A DNA stretch of 64,000 nucleotides from Burkholderia vietnamiensis LMG 10929 (GCF_000959445.1 NZ_CP009630.1:248001-312000); one strand, 5' to 3'. Counted from the first letter of the stretch, positions 49,487 through 59,365 are shown. Translations and numbers: made by a program. The notes: generated from the sequence alone by a model not told the origin.

Positions 49487-52400
49487 GCCAGAAAGACCGC
49501 CTCGGCACCGGTGGCCGCGTCAATCGCGCGATTCCGCTGACGTTCACGTTCAACGGCCGCACCTATCAGGGCTTCCAGGGCGACACGCTCGCGTCCGCGC
49601 TGCTCGCGAACGGCGTGCACTTCGTCGCGCGCAGCTTCAAGTACCACCGTCCGCGCGGGATCGTGACGGCCGACGTCGCCGAACCGAACGCCGTCGTGCA
49701 GCTCGAAACCGGCCCGTACACGGTGCCGAACGCACGCGCGACCGAGATCGAGCTGTACCAGGGCCTCGTCGCGACGAGCGTGAACGCGCAGCCGTCGCTC
49801 GAGCACGACAAGTACGCGATCAACCAGAAGCTGTCGCGCTTCATGCCGGCCGGCTTCTACTACAAGACCTTCATGTGGCCGCGCAACATGTGGCCGAAGT
49901 ACGAAGAGAAGATCCGCGAGGCCGCCGGCCTCGGCAAGGCGCCGGACGTGCTCGACGCCGACCGCTACGACAAGTGCTACGCGCACTGCGACGTGCTCGT
50001 GGTCGGCGGCGGCCCGTCGGGCCTCGCCGCCGCGCATGCGGCCGCGACGGCCGGCGCGCGCGTGATCCTCGTCGACGATCAGCGCGAACTCGGCGGCAGC
50101 CTGCTGTCGTGCCGGGCCGAGATCGACGGCAAGCCGGCGCTGCAATGGGTCGAGAAGATCGAGGCCGAGCTGCGCAAGCTGCCCGACGTGACGATTCTGT
50201 CGCGCAGCACCGCGTTCGGCTATCAGGACCACAACCTCGTGACCGTCACGCAGCGCCTGACCGAGCACCTGCCGGTGTCGATGCGCAAGGGGACGCGCGA
50301 ACTGCTGTGGAAGGTCCGCGCCAAGCGCGTGATCCTCGCGACCGGCGCGCACGAGCGCCCGATCGTCTTCGGCAACAACGACCTGCCGGGCGTGATGCTC
50401 GCGGGCGCGGTGTCCACCTACGTGCATCGTTACGGCGTGCTGCCGGGCCGCAACGTCGTCGTGTTCACGAACAACGACCGCGCGTACCAGACCGCGCTCG
50501 ACCTGAAGGCATGCGGCGCGAAGGTGACGGTCGTCGATTCGCGTGCGTCGTCGAACGGCGCGCTGCCGGCCGCCGCGAAGCGGCAGGGCGTGACGGTGAT
50601 GAGCGGCGCCGTCGTCACGGCGGCATCGGGCAAATGGCGCGTATCGTCGGTCGACGTCGCGTCGTATTCGAACGGGCAGACGGGCGGCAAGCTGCAGTCG
50701 CTGGCATGCGACCTGGTCGCGATGTCGGGCGGCTTCAGCCCGGTGCTGCACCTGTTCGCGCAGTCGGGCGGCAAGGCCTGCTGGAACGACGAGAAGGCGT
50801 GCTTCCTGCCGGGCAAGGCCGTGCAGCCCGAGGCGAGCGTGGGTGCGGCGGCCGGCGAGTTCGGTCTTGCCCGTGCGCTGCGGCTCGCGGTCGATGCGGG
50901 CGCCGAGGCCGCGAAGGCGGCGGGCTTCGTCGCTGCGCAGCGCGCGGTCGCGCCGCAGGCCGCGGAACTCGTCGAAGGCGCACTGCAGCCGCTGTGGCTG
51001 GTCGGCAGCCGTGAGGCCGCGGCACGCGGGCCGAAGCAGTTCGTCGACTTCCAGAACGACGTGGCCGCGGCCGACATCCTGCTGGCCGCGCGCGAAGGCT
51101 TCGAATCGGTCGAGCACGTGAAGCGCTACACCGCGATGGGCTTCGGCACCGATCAAGGCAAGCTCGGCAACATCAACGGGATGGCGATCCTCGCGCAGGC
51201 GCTCGGCAAGACGATTCCGGAAACGGGCACGACGACGTTCCGCCCGAACTACACGCCCGTGTCGTTCGGCACGTTCGCGGGCCGCGAGACCGGCGACTTC
51301 CTCGATCCGATCCGCAAGACCTGCGTGCACGAATGGCACGTCGAGCATGGCGCGATGTTCGAGGACGTCGGCAACTGGAAGCGGCCGTGGTACTTCCCGA
51401 AGAAGGGCGAGGACCTCCATGCGGCCGTGCAGCGCGAATGCCTCGCGGTGCGCAACAGCGTGGGCATTCTTGATGCGTCGACGCTCGGCAAGATCGACAT
51501 CCAGGGCCCGGACGCGGTGAAGCTGCTGAACTGGATGTACACGAACCCGTGGAACAAGCTCGAGGTCGGCAAGTGCCGCTACGGGCTGATGCTGGACGAG
51601 AACGGCATGGTGTTCGACGACGGCGTGACGGTGCGCCTCGCCGACCAGCACTTCATGATGACGACCACCACGGGCGGCGCGGCGCGCGTGCTCACGTGGC
51701 TGGAGCGCTGGCTGCAGACGGAATGGCCGGACATGAAGGTGCGGCTCGCGTCCGTCACCGATCACTGGGCGACGTTCGCGGTGGTCGGCCCGAAGAGCCG
51801 CAAGGTCGTGCAGAAGGTCTGCCAGGACATCGATTTCGGCAACGAAGCGTTCCCGTTCATGAGCTACCGGAACGGCACCGTCGCCGGCGTGAAGGCGCGC
51901 GTGATGCGGATCAGCTTCTCGGGCGAACTGGCTTATGAAGTCAACGTGCCGGCCAATGCGGGCCGCGCGGTGTGGGAAGCGCTGATGGCGGCCGGTGCCG
52001 AGTTCGACATCACGCCGTACGGCACGGAGACGATGCACGTGCTGCGCGCGGAGAAGGGCTACATCATCGTCGGCCAGGACACCGACGGCTCGGTCACGCC
52101 GTACGACCTCGGGATGGGCGGGCTCGTCGCGAAGTCGAAGGACTTCCTCGGCAAGCGCTCGCTGTCGCGCTCCGATACGTCGAAGGAAGGCCGCAAGCAG
52201 TTCGTCGGCCTGCTGACCGCGGACGACCAGCTGGTGCTGCCGGAAGGCGCGCAGATCATCGCGAAGGACACGCAGGTGTCGGCCGCCGAGCCCACGCCGA
52301 TGATCGGCCACGTGACGTCGAGTTATTACAGCCCGATCCTGAAGCGCTCGATCGCGCTCGCAGTGGTGAAGGGCGGCCTGAACAAGATGGGCGAGAGCGT

Positions 52401-52494
52401 CGTGATTCCGCTGGCCGACGGCAAGCGCATCACCGCGACGATTTCGAGCCCGGTTTTCTACGATACCGAAGGGGTGCGCCAGCATGTGGAATGA
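49483..52494 (+). CDS. soxA: heterotetrameric sarcosine oxidase, alpha subunit
   Basis: A 1003-residue subunit. The N-terminal ferredoxin-like domain contains FTFNGRTYQGFQGDTLASAL. A Rossmann domain binds NAD, with CDVLVVGGGPSGLAAAHAAA at about residues 169-188. The C-terminal ~400 residues are a GcvT-like folate-binding domain, with RNSVGILDASTLGKIDIQGP and ISFSGELAYEVNVP. That domain accepts the one-carbon unit to form 5,10-methylene-tetrahydrofolate. It overlaps soxD by 4 bp and soxG by 11 bp. The open antisense frame across it is spurious. Confidence 0.95.
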   Translation: MSQKDRLGTGGRVNRAIPLTFTFNGRTYQGFQGDTLASALLANGVHFVARSFKYHRPRGIVTADVAEPNAVVQLETGPYTVPNARATEIELYQGLVATSVNAQPSLEHDKYAINQKLSRFMPAGFYYKTFMWPRNMWPKYEEKIREAAGLGKAPDVLDADRYDKCYAHCDVLVVGGGPSGLAAAHAAATAGARVILVDDQRELGGSLLSCRAEIDGKPALQWVEKIEAELRKLPDVTILSRSTAFGYQDHNLVTVTQRLTEHLPVSMRKGTRELLWKVRAKRVILATGAHERPIVFGNNDLPGVMLAGAVSTYVHRYGVLPGRNVVVFTNNDRAYQTALDLKACGAKVTVVDSRASSNGALPAAAKRQGVTVMSGAVVTAASGKWRVSSVDVASYSNGQTGGKLQSLACDLVAMSGGFSPVLHLFAQSGGKACWNDEKACFLPGKAVQPEASVGAAAGEFGLARALRLAVDAGAEAAKAAGFVAAQRAVAPQAAELVEGALQPLWLVGSREAAARGPKQFVDFQNDVAAADILLAAREGFESVEHVKRYTAMGFGTDQGKLGNINGMAILAQALGKTIPETGTTTFRPNYTPVSFGTFAGRETGDFLDPIRKTCVHEWHVEHGAMFEDVGNWKRPWYFPKKGEDLHAAVQRECLAVRNSVGILDASTLGKIDIQGPDAVKLLNWMYTNPWNKLEVGKCRYGLMLDENGMVFDDGVTVRLADQHFMMTTTTGGAARVLTWLERWLQTEWPDMKVRLASVTDHWATFAVVGPKSRKVVQKVCQDIDFGNEAFPFMSYRNGTVAGVKARVMRISFSGELAYEVNVPANAGRAVWEALMAAGAEFDITPYGTETMHVLRAEKGYIIVGQDTDGSVTPYDLGMGGLVAKSKDFLGKRSLSRSDTSKEGRKQFVGLLTADDQLVLPEGAQIIAKDTQVSAAEPTPMIGHVTSSYYSPILKRSIALAVVKGGLNKMGESVVIPLADGKRITATISSPVFYDTEGVRQHVE

Positions 52495-53113
52495 AACCAG
52501 AAACCAGACGCCGGTGGCAGGCGCGGGCGTCACGCTTGAATCGCCGTTCGTCGGCGCGGCCGATGTGCTGAAGCCGCATCAGGCGCGCGCATCGAAGAAG
52601 TTCACGCTGCGCGAGCGGCCGTTCCTCGATCTCGTCAACGTGCGCGGCGAGCCGGGCGACGCGGCGTTCGTCGCCGCGTTCGAGCGGGTGGTCGGCTGCC
52701 AGCCGCCGTCGGCCGCCAACACGGTCGCGCGCGGCGTCGGATACGACGTGCTGTGGCTCGGCCCCGACGAGTGGCTCGTGCGCTCGAACGGGCCCGTGCA
52801 GGCCGGCGTGCTCGAAGGGCAGCTGGCCGAGGCGATGCAGGGGCTGTATGCGGCGGCCGTCGACGTCGGCAGCGGCTACACGGTCGTCGAGATCAGCGGC
52901 GAACGCGTGCGCGACGTGATCGCGCGCGGCTGCCCGCTCGATCTGCATCCGCGCATGTTCAAGCCGGGCCAGTGCGCGCAGTCGCACTACTTCAAGTCGC
53001 CGATCACGCTGATTCCGACCGGCGACGATACGTTCGAGATCGTCCTGCGCCGCAGTTTCGCCGACTATTTCGTGCGCATCATGCTCGACGCCGCAGCGCC
53101 GCTGGCATCATGA
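52484..53113 (+). CDS. soxG: heterotetrameric sarcosine oxidase, gamma subunit
   Basis: A 209-residue subunit with the SoxG pattern: ARASKKFTLRERPFLDLVNV near the start, VLWLGPDEWLV in the middle and FKPGQCAQSHYFKSPI with IVLRRSFADYF at the end. It resembles a GcvT-like fold and completes the tetramer. Its reading frame overlaps both neighbours (11 bp with soxA, ATGA with folB). Confidence 0.94.
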   Translation: MWNETRNQTPVAGAGVTLESPFVGAADVLKPHQARASKKFTLRERPFLDLVNVRGEPGDAAFVAAFERVVGCQPPSAANTVARGVGYDVLWLGPDEWLVRSNGPVQAGVLEGQLAEAMQGLYAAAVDVGSGYTVVEISGERVRDVIARGCPLDLHPRMFKPGQCAQSHYFKSPITLIPTGDDTFEIVLRRSFADYFVRIMLDAAAPLAS

Positions 53114-53550
53114 AGCCGTTCGACGAACCGTTCGTGGCGATCGATGCGCCGCGCCTGCGCGGGCGCGGCTGGAGCGTGTTCGTCGACGAACTGAAGGTGC
53201 CCGCGCGCATCGGCATTCATGCGCACGAGCATGAAGCGCCGCAGCCGGTCGTGATCGATGCGCGGCTCGGTTATCGCTGCGAGCCGAGCGAGGAAGGCGA
53301 GTGGATCGATTACGACGGCTACTGCGCGCGCGTCGCGTCGTTCCTGTCGCACAAGCCGCATACGCGGCTGCTGGAGACGCTCGTCGCCGATCTCGCGGTG
53401 ATGTCGTTTCGGGAATGGCCGGCGCTGGAGTCGCTGACCTTGTCGATGTACAAGCCGAAGATCCGGCCGGGCACGAAACGCGTCGGCGTGTCGCTCGACT
53501 GGACGCGCGGCGATTACCTGCGGTGGACGGGCGCGGCGGGGCAGCTGTAA
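53110..53550 (+). CDS. folB: dihydroneopterin aldolase family protein
   Basis: A 146-residue FolB-type protein with ELKVPARIGIHAHEHEAPQP at about residues 27-46 and TRLLETLVADLAVMSF later. FolB cleaves 7,8-dihydroneopterin in tetrahydrofolate synthesis. It is the last gene of the sdaA-sox operon, coupled to soxG by an ATGA overlap. A folate-biosynthesis enzyme in an operon that consumes tetrahydrofolate makes functional sense. Divergence from housekeeping FolB is possible and cannot be judged here. Confidence 0.87.
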   Translation: MKPFDEPFVAIDAPRLRGRGWSVFVDELKVPARIGIHAHEHEAPQPVVIDARLGYRCEPSEEGEWIDYDGYCARVASFLSHKPHTRLLETLVADLAVMSFREWPALESLTLSMYKPKIRPGTKRVGVSLDWTRGDYLRWTGAAGQL

Positions 53551-53563
53551 GCGCGCGTAGCGT

Positions 53564-54247
53564 CTACTTCGCGTTGCGGTTCGCCGATGGCGCCGCGCTC
53601 GACGGATCGCTGACCGGTATCATCCGCGGCGTCGCATCGGCGGCGTTGCGTGAGCCGTCTTCGGGTTCGAGCACGAAGCGGAACGCGTCGACGCGCTGCA
53701 TCACCTTGGCCGCATAGGCATTCGATCCGCCGTAGCTCTTCAGGCCGGCCTGCACGTTGCCGCCGGCCGCGCGCACGTAACCTGACAGAATCCTGGAGCC
53801 GACGTCGACGTTCGCGTTCGGTTCGGTCAGGTCCTTCACGTCGCGCAGCATGCCGCGGTGGGCGGTCGGCACGACCTGCATCAGGCCGGTCGCGCCATGC
53901 TGGCCGCGCGCCTTTTCCTGGAAGCGCGATTCGATCGAAATGATTGCGTAAACCAGCGCCGGCGGCAGCGAATATTTCGTCGCGGTGAGGTTCACGATAT
54001 CGGCGAGCCGCGTCGCCTTTTCCTTCGCGAGACCGAATTTCTTCGTCAGATACGACGTGATGCGGTGGTTTGCTCCGTTGGGCTGATCGTTGGCGAGCGG
54101 CGCGGATGCGGCGTCCGCTGCCGACGCGCTCGCTTGCGGCGCGGAGGCCGGTTGCGCGGAGGCCGGCAGCCCGGGCGCTTGCTGCGCCGCTGCCTGTTGC
54201 GCAATGCCGAGCGAAACCACGATCAGCCAGAGAAACCGTCGTCGCAT
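53564..54247 (-). CDS. lytic transglycosylase (SLT domain) protein
   Basis: A 227-residue exported protein with a signal peptide (about residues 1-21) and a low-complexity Ala/Ser/Pro/Gln linker. A Slt-type lysozyme domain follows, with the catalytic Glu in IISIESRFQEKARG and the following GATGLMQVVPTAHRGML. It cleaves peptidoglycan to anhydromuropeptides. The preferred start is MRRRFLWL; a longer in-frame reading has an implausible N-terminus. It converges on folB with only 13 bp between stops. No secretion-system gene is next to it, so it may be housekeeping. Confidence 0.85.
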   Translation of the reverse strand: MRRRFLWLIVVSLGIAQQAAAQQAPGLPASAQPASAPQASASAADAASAPLANDQPNGANHRITSYLTKKFGLAKEKATRLADIVNLTATKYSLPPALVYAIISIESRFQEKARGQHGATGLMQVVPTAHRGMLRDVKDLTEPNANVDVGSRILSGYVRAAGGNVQAGLKSYGGSNAYAAKVMQRVDAFRFVLEPEDGSRNAADATPRMIPVSDPSSAAPSANRNAK

Positions 54248-54452
54248 GGTCGAGTGCGAGGAATTGGGAGGCGCATAGTATATCGGCCAATTGCGGCGCA
54301 GGGTCGAGCGCAGGGTCGAGTGAAAGGGCGATGTAGGGTTGGGGCGGTGGGGATGGGGATGGTTGTGGGCGCCCGCATCGGAGTCCGCATCGAGCGTGTG
54401 AGTCAGTCGCGCTCTGGCTCTGTTTTGGTCGCGAGTGAGCCACCCACGCGCA

Positions 54453-55235
54453 CTACCCCCGCCGCCCACCCGCCACCCTTGCCAGTGCCCCGATCGCATC
54501 GCTGACCAGCACCGCGAGCAGCCCGACGATCACGCCGCCTTGCAGCACGAACGCGGTGTTCGACGTTTGCAGTCCTGCGATGATCACGTCGCCGAGGCCG
54601 CGCGCGGCGACCGTCGAGCCGATCGTCGCGGTGCCGAGATTGATCACGACCGCGAGCCGCACGCCGTTGACGATCACCGGAAACGCGAGCGGCAGCTCGA
54701 TCGACACGAGTTGCTGCCAGCCGTTCATTCCCATCCCGCGCGCGGCCTCGACGATGTCGCGCGGCACGTCTTCAATGCCCGCGATCGTGCTTTCGAAGAT
54801 CGGCAGGAGCCCGTACAGGACGAGCGCGATCAGCACCGGCTTCAACCCGAACCCGACCGCCGGCACCGCCAGCGCGAGCACGGCAACCGGCGGAAACGTC
54901 TGGCCGATGTCGGCCACGCTGCGCGCGACCGGCAGAAAATCCGCACCCCACGGCCGCGTGACGGCGATGCCCGCCGCGACCGCGACGAGCGTGCCGATCA
55001 GGCTCGACAACGCCACGGTGCCGAGATGCGCGAGCGTCAGGTCGAGCAGGCTCGCGCGGTCGTAGATGACGGGCGCGCCGTTGTCCGCGAACGGCGCGAA
55101 CGCGCCTTGCAGCCACGCGGGGCGCAACAGCAGCACGAGCAATAGCGCGAGCGCGGCCGCGCGCGCGACCTGCGCGACATGCGGCGCCAACCGCCGCGGC
55201 AGCGGAGCACGCGCCGGCTGTGCAGGCGCGCTCAT
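54453..55235 (-). CDS. yehW: osmoprotectant ABC transporter, second permease (YehW-like)
   Basis: A 260-residue permease with an N-terminal signal-anchor helix and about five more membrane helices. The coupling loop is DIVEAARGMGMNGWQQLVSI. It is last in a four-gene operon in the order binding protein, long permease, ATPase, short permease, identical to E. coli osmF-yehYXW. Its ATG overlaps the ATPase stop by 4 bp. It is the partner of the longer permease in a heterodimeric pore for glycine betaine-like solutes. Confidence 0.86.
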   Translation of the reverse strand: MSAPAQPARAPLPRRLAPHVAQVARAAALALLLVLLLRPAWLQGAFAPFADNGAPVIYDRASLLDLTLAHLGTVALSSLIGTLVAVAAGIAVTRPWGADFLPVARSVADIGQTFPPVAVLALAVPAVGFGLKPVLIALVLYGLLPIFESTIAGIEDVPRDIVEAARGMGMNGWQQLVSIELPLAFPVIVNGVRLAVVINLGTATIGSTVAARGLGDVIIAGLQTSNTAFVLQGGVIVGLLAVLVSDAIGALARVAGGRRG

Positions 55236-56188
55236 GCGGGCTTCCTCGCGTGCGCGCGAATCGCGTCGAGCGTGATGCGTCGCGCGGCCGGCGCACCGTG
55301 CGCGCCATCGCCGTTCGCCTCGCCGACCGGCAATGCTTCGACGCCGCGCCACAGCAGCTCGGACACCGCGTCGCGTAACGTGCGCGTCGCGGCGATCGGT
55401 TCGCCGTCCGCGTGACCGGGCTCGGCCACCGCGTCGATCGGCGTCAGCGCGAGCAGCCGCAGCGGCCGGTCGACACCGGCGACGAGCTGCTCGACTACAC
55501 CCGCGGCCGGCTTGCCGAGAATCTCCGCCGGCGACGCGACCTGCAACAGCCGCCCGCCGTCCATCACGGCGATCGTGTCGCCGAGCTTCAGCGCTTCCTC
55601 GATATCGTGCGTGACGATCACGACGGTGATGCCGAGCCGGCGCTGCAGCGCGTACAGATCGTCCTGCGCCTTGTAGCGGATGATCGGATCGAGCGCGCCG
55701 AACGGCTCGTCCATCAGCAGCATCGCCGGCTCGGCGGCCAGCGCGCGCGCGACGCCCACACGTTGCTGCTGGCCGCCCGACAGCTCGTGCGGCAGCTTGT
55801 CCGCGAACTCGGATGGCGCGAGATGAAACAGTTCGAGCAGTTCGCGCACGCGCGCGTCGATGCGCGCGGCGGGCCAGCCGAGCAGGCGCGGCACGGTCGC
55901 GATATTGCGCGCGACGCTCCAGTGCGGGAACAGCCCGTGCCCCTGGATCACGTAGCCGATGCGCCGCCGCAGCTGCTCGGGCGGCACGCCCGCGGTATCG
56001 ACGCCGTCGATGCGGATGGTGCCGCTGCTCGGCGCGATCAGCCGGTTGATCATGCGCAGCAGCGTCGATTTCCCGCTGCCCGATGCGCCGACGAGCGCGG
56101 TGATCGTGCCTTGCTTCATCGTCAGCGACACGTCGTCGACGGCGACGATCTCGCCGAAGCGTTTGCCGATGCGTTCGATCTCGATCAT
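55232..56188 (-). CDS. yehX: osmoprotectant ABC transporter, ATP-binding subunit (YehX-like)
   Basis: A 318-residue ABC ATPase with Walker A VGASGSGKST, signature ELSGGQQQRVGVARAL and Walker B LLMDEPFGALD. The C-terminal ~75 residues form a regulatory extension without clear CBS repeats. It overlaps both flanking permease genes by 4 bp. It belongs to the QAT/OpuC branch that energises betaine uptake. Confidence 0.88.
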   Translation of the reverse strand: MIEIERIGKRFGEIVAVDDVSLTMKQGTITALVGASGSGKSTLLRMINRLIAPSSGTIRIDGVDTAGVPPEQLRRRIGYVIQGHGLFPHWSVARNIATVPRLLGWPAARIDARVRELLELFHLAPSEFADKLPHELSGGQQQRVGVARALAAEPAMLLMDEPFGALDPIIRYKAQDDLYALQRRLGITVVIVTHDIEEALKLGDTIAVMDGGRLLQVASPAEILGKPAAGVVEQLVAGVDRPLRLLALTPIDAVAEPGHADGEPIAATRTLRDAVSELLWRGVEALPVGEANGDGAHGAPAARRITLDAIRAHARKPA

Positions 56189-57351
56189 GCGGTACGTCCC
56201 TTCGCGAGCGTGGTCGCGGCCTCGAACACGACGGCGGCCGTCAGCGCGAGCGCGATCGTCGGAATCGCGCCGAGCAGCACGAGGTCCGCCGCCGATTGCC
56301 CGATGCCCTGGAAAATGAAAGTGCCGAAGCCGCCGCCGCCGATCAGCGCGGCCACCGCCGTCAGCCCGATGTTCTGCACGAGCACGATGCGCACGCCGCT
56401 GAGGATCACCGGCAGCGCGAGCACGAGATCGACGCGCAGCAGCCGCTGCACGCGCGTCATGCCCATCGCGCGCGCGGCTTCGGTCACATGCGGCGGCACC
56501 TGCGCGAGCCCGACCACGACGCTCGACGCGATCGGCAGCAGCGAGTAGAGGAACAGCGCGAGCACGGCAGGCGCGACGCCGATCCCGCGAATCCCGAGCG
56601 CGGCCGCGAGCGGCACGCGCGCGGCCAACAGCCCGAGCGGCGCCATCATCAGCCCGTACATCGCGATGCTCGGGACCGTCTGCACGATATTGAGCGCCGG
56701 CATCACGACGGTGCGTACCGATACGAACCGCGTGCACGCGATGCCGAGCGGCAGGCCGGCGACCAACGCGGCCGCGACCGAGCCGCCCGCGAGCGCGACG
56801 TGGCGCGTCGCCTCGCGCCAGAAGTCGTCGCTGCGCACCGCGTATTCGCGCATGATCGACAGCCCGTCCCACCAGCCGCTCGCCAGCGGCACCGAAATCG
56901 CCGCGATCGCGACGGCCAGTGCGGCGAGGCGCCGCCACGGGCCGAACGCGAGCCGTGCGAGCGCGTCCGCGACCAGCACGGCCGACGCGAACAGCAGCAC
57001 CCACACGCTCGCGGCGGGCGACACGCGCGCGAGCATGTCGTCGGGCGCGACGACGTGCGCGGCGGCCGCGCCGAGCGCATACGCGAGCGTCGCGAGCGAG
57101 GCGCAACCAGCCGCGAGCCGCCACACGGGGCGGCTCGCCTTCATCGTCCACAGCGCGCCGGCGGTCCACAGCACGGCGAGCGCCGCGCCCGATGCGGCGG
57201 GCAGCGCGGCGAACACCGACAGCCCGGTGCCGGCCGCGATGCGGTTCGGCCGCAGCACGACGAGCGGCATCCCGAACACCGCGATGATCGTCAGCACACC
57301 GATCAGGACGCCCAGCTTGTCGAGCGCGATGCGCGCCGCCCGTTCCGTCAC
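56185..57351 (-). CDS. yehY: osmoprotectant ABC transporter, long permease (YehY-like)
   Basis: A 388-residue permease, longer than usual because several membrane helices precede the core. This is the same extended form as E. coli YehY (about 385 residues). The coupling loop is EAARAMGMTRVQRLLRVDL in the C-terminal third, and the GLTAVAALIGGGGFGTFIF segment is typical of OpuC-type permeases. It overlaps its neighbours by 4 bp on each side. Confidence 0.86.
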   Translation of the reverse strand: MTERAARIALDKLGVLIGVLTIIAVFGMPLVVLRPNRIAAGTGLSVFAALPAASGAALAVLWTAGALWTMKASRPVWRLAAGCASLATLAYALGAAAAHVVAPDDMLARVSPAASVWVLLFASAVLVADALARLAFGPWRRLAALAVAIAAISVPLASGWWDGLSIMREYAVRSDDFWREATRHVALAGGSVAAALVAGLPLGIACTRFVSVRTVVMPALNIVQTVPSIAMYGLMMAPLGLLAARVPLAAALGIRGIGVAPAVLALFLYSLLPIASSVVVGLAQVPPHVTEAARAMGMTRVQRLLRVDLVLALPVILSGVRIVLVQNIGLTAVAALIGGGGFGTFIFQGIGQSAADLVLLGAIPTIALALTAAVVFEAATTLAKGRTA

Positions 57352-58271
57352 TTAACGAAGCCCTTCGACTTCAGGTAGCGCTTTGCGACGCCGGCCGCCG
57401 GTTCGCCGTTGATCTGGATTCGCGCGTTCAGCGACTGCAGCGTCTTCAGGTCGAGGCTGGCGAACACCGGTTTCAGATAGTCGGCGATTTGCGGATGCGC
57501 CTTCAGCACGGCTTCGCGAATCACCGGCGTCGGCGCATAGACGGGCTGCACGTGCTTGTCGTCGTCGAGCACGACGAGGCCGCTCGACGCGATGCCGCCG
57601 TCGGTGCCGTACACCATCGCCGCGTTCACGCCGTCGGTCTGGTTCGCGGCCGCCTTGATGGTGGCGGCCGTGTCGCCGCCGGACAGCACGACCAATTGAT
57701 CCTGCTTCAGCTTGAAGCCGTACGCCTTCTCGAACGACGGCAGCGCGGACGCGCTGTTCACGAACTCGGCCGACGCCGCGAGCTTGAGCTTGCCGCCGCC
57801 CGCGACCCATTTGCCGAGATCGGAGAAGGTCTTCAGATGCTGCGCCTGCGCGACCGGCGCGAGCACGGCGACGCCCCACGTGTTGTTCGCCGGCGCCGGC
57901 GTGAGCCACACGAGATGGTTCGCCGAATAGTCGAGCTTCTTCGCGGTGTCGTAGCCCTGGCTCGCGTTTTTCCACACCGGGTCGTCGGCCTTGTTGAAGA
58001 AGAACGCCGCGTTGCCGGTGTATTCGGGGTAGATGTCGATCTCGCCGCTGGTGAGCGCCTTGCGCACGATCGGCGTCGTGCCGAGCGCGATCTTCTCGGT
58101 GACGGCGATGCCGTGGGCCTTCAGCACTTGTGCGATGACGTTGCCGAGCAGGTTGCCTTCGGTGTCGATCTTCGACGACACCACGACGGGCGTATCGGCG
58201 TGCGCGCCGGGCGCGACGACGGCGGCGGCGAACGCGAGCCCCAGGAGCGGGGCGGGCAGGGCGAGCTTCAT
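57348..58271 (-). CDS. osmF: osmoprotectant ABC transporter, substrate-binding protein (OsmF/YehZ-like)
   Basis: A 307-residue periplasmic binding protein with a signal peptide (cleavage after AHA, near residue 25). The OpuAC/OsmF pattern is clear: VVSSKIDTEGNLLGNVIAQV, EIDIYPEYTGNAAFFF and NNTWGVAVLAP, with VVLDDDKHVQPVYAPTPVIR near the end. It is first in the operon and coupled to the permease by a 4-bp overlap. It binds glycine betaine or a related solute. In E. coli this system is a low-affinity transporter, so a direct role in osmoprotection here is uncertain. Confidence 0.88.
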   Translation of the reverse strand: MKLALPAPLLGLAFAAAVVAPGAHADTPVVVSSKIDTEGNLLGNVIAQVLKAHGIAVTEKIALGTTPIVRKALTSGEIDIYPEYTGNAAFFFNKADDPVWKNASQGYDTAKKLDYSANHLVWLTPAPANNTWGVAVLAPVAQAQHLKTFSDLGKWVAGGGKLKLAASAEFVNSASALPSFEKAYGFKLKQDQLVVLSGGDTAATIKAAANQTDGVNAAMVYGTDGGIASSGLVVLDDDKHVQPVYAPTPVIREAVLKAHPQIADYLKPVFASLDLKTLQSLNARIQINGEPAAGVAKRYLKSKGFVK

Positions 58272-58435
58272 CGGGCCAATCTCCAGTATCGGGACGTACG
58301 CCGAAAGTTACTTGACTGGACGGCCTTTGGCAAACCGCGCGCGGCGGCGTGCCCACAGCGTGCGTGGGGCTAACGGCACGCGCCGCGCGCCGTTGTTACA
58401 CTGGAACGCATTCCCGCCTGCGGACACTTGCTGAC

Positions 58436-59365
58436 ATGAAACCCGAGTTGCTGGTTCTGATCGCGCTGCGCGACGACGCGCACCGCCGCATCGCCGCGTC
58501 GTACCACGTTCACCACGCGCCGACGGCCGAGGCGCGCGGCCAGGCGATCGCCGCACACGGCGGCACGATACGCGCGGTGCTGACCAACGGCAGCACGGGG
58601 CTCACGGCCGCGGAAATCGATCTGCTGCCGCAGCTCACGTTGGTCGGCGCGCTCGGCGCCGGCTACGAGCACATCGACGTCGCGCATGCGAAGGCGCGCG
58701 GCATCACGGTGGTCACCGGCGCGGGCACCAACGACGATTGCGTCGCCGATCACGCGTTCGCGCTGCTGCTCGCGGCCGTGCGCGACGTGGTGCGGCTCGA
58801 TGCGGCCACGCGCGACGGCGTGTGGCGCGACGCGCTGCAGATGCCGCCGAACGTGTCGGGCAAGAAGCTCGGCATCGTCGGGCTCGGCAGGATCGGCGAG
58901 AAATGCGCGCGGCGCGCGGCGGGCTTCGACATCGAGATCGGCTATCACAACCGGTCGCGCAAGGAGGTTCCCTACCGCTATTTCGACCGGATCGACGCGC
59001 TCGCGCAATGGGCCGATTTCATGATCGTCGCGACGCCGGGCGGCGCGCACACGCGTCATCTGATCGACGGCGCGGTGCTCGATGCGCTGGGTGCCGGCGG
59101 TTTTCTCGTCAACGTGTCGCGCGGCAGTGTCGTCGATACCGCTGCTTTGGCGGAGGCGCTGCGCGAACGGCGCATCGCGGGCGCCGCGCTCGACGTGTAC
59201 GAAGGCGAGCCCGAGCCGCCCCGCGCGCTGACGGCGCTCGACAACATCGTGTTGACGCCGCACATGGGCGGATGGTCGCCGGAGGCGCTCGATCGGTCGG
59301 TGCAGCTGTTTCTCGACAATGCCGCGCGGCATTTCGCGGGCGCGCCGGTGCTGACGCCGGTGTGA
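58436..59365 (+). CDS. D-2-hydroxyacid dehydrogenase (NAD(P)-binding, GhrB-like)
   Basis: A 309-residue dehydrogenase. The nucleotide-binding loop is LGIVGLGRIGEKCARRA. Catalytic residues are visible as Arg in LVNVSRGSVVDT, Glu in YEGEPEPP and His in VLTPHMGGW. It likely reduces hydroxypyruvate, glyoxylate or 2-ketogluconate. Substrate choice cannot be fixed from sequence, but hydroxypyruvate would fit the nearby hyi and serine genes. It is a single gene, divergent from the osmoprotectant operon. Confidence 0.87.
   Translation: MKPELLVLIALRDDAHRRIAASYHVHHAPTAEARGQAIAAHGGTIRAVLTNGSTGLTAAEIDLLPQLTLVGALGAGYEHIDVAHAKARGITVVTGAGTNDDCVADHAFALLLAAVRDVVRLDAATRDGVWRDALQMPPNVSGKKLGIVGLGRIGEKCARRAAGFDIEIGYHNRSRKEVPYRYFDRIDALAQWADFMIVATPGGAHTRHLIDGAVLDALGAGGFLVNVSRGSVVDTAALAEALRERRIAGAALDVYEGEPEPPRALTALDNIVLTPHMGGWSPEALDRSVQLFLDNAARHFAGAPVLTPV

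Noticed and set aside
49456..52533. Minus-strand 1025-codon ORF opposite soxA
   Set aside because: An antisense shadow; soxA is unambiguous.
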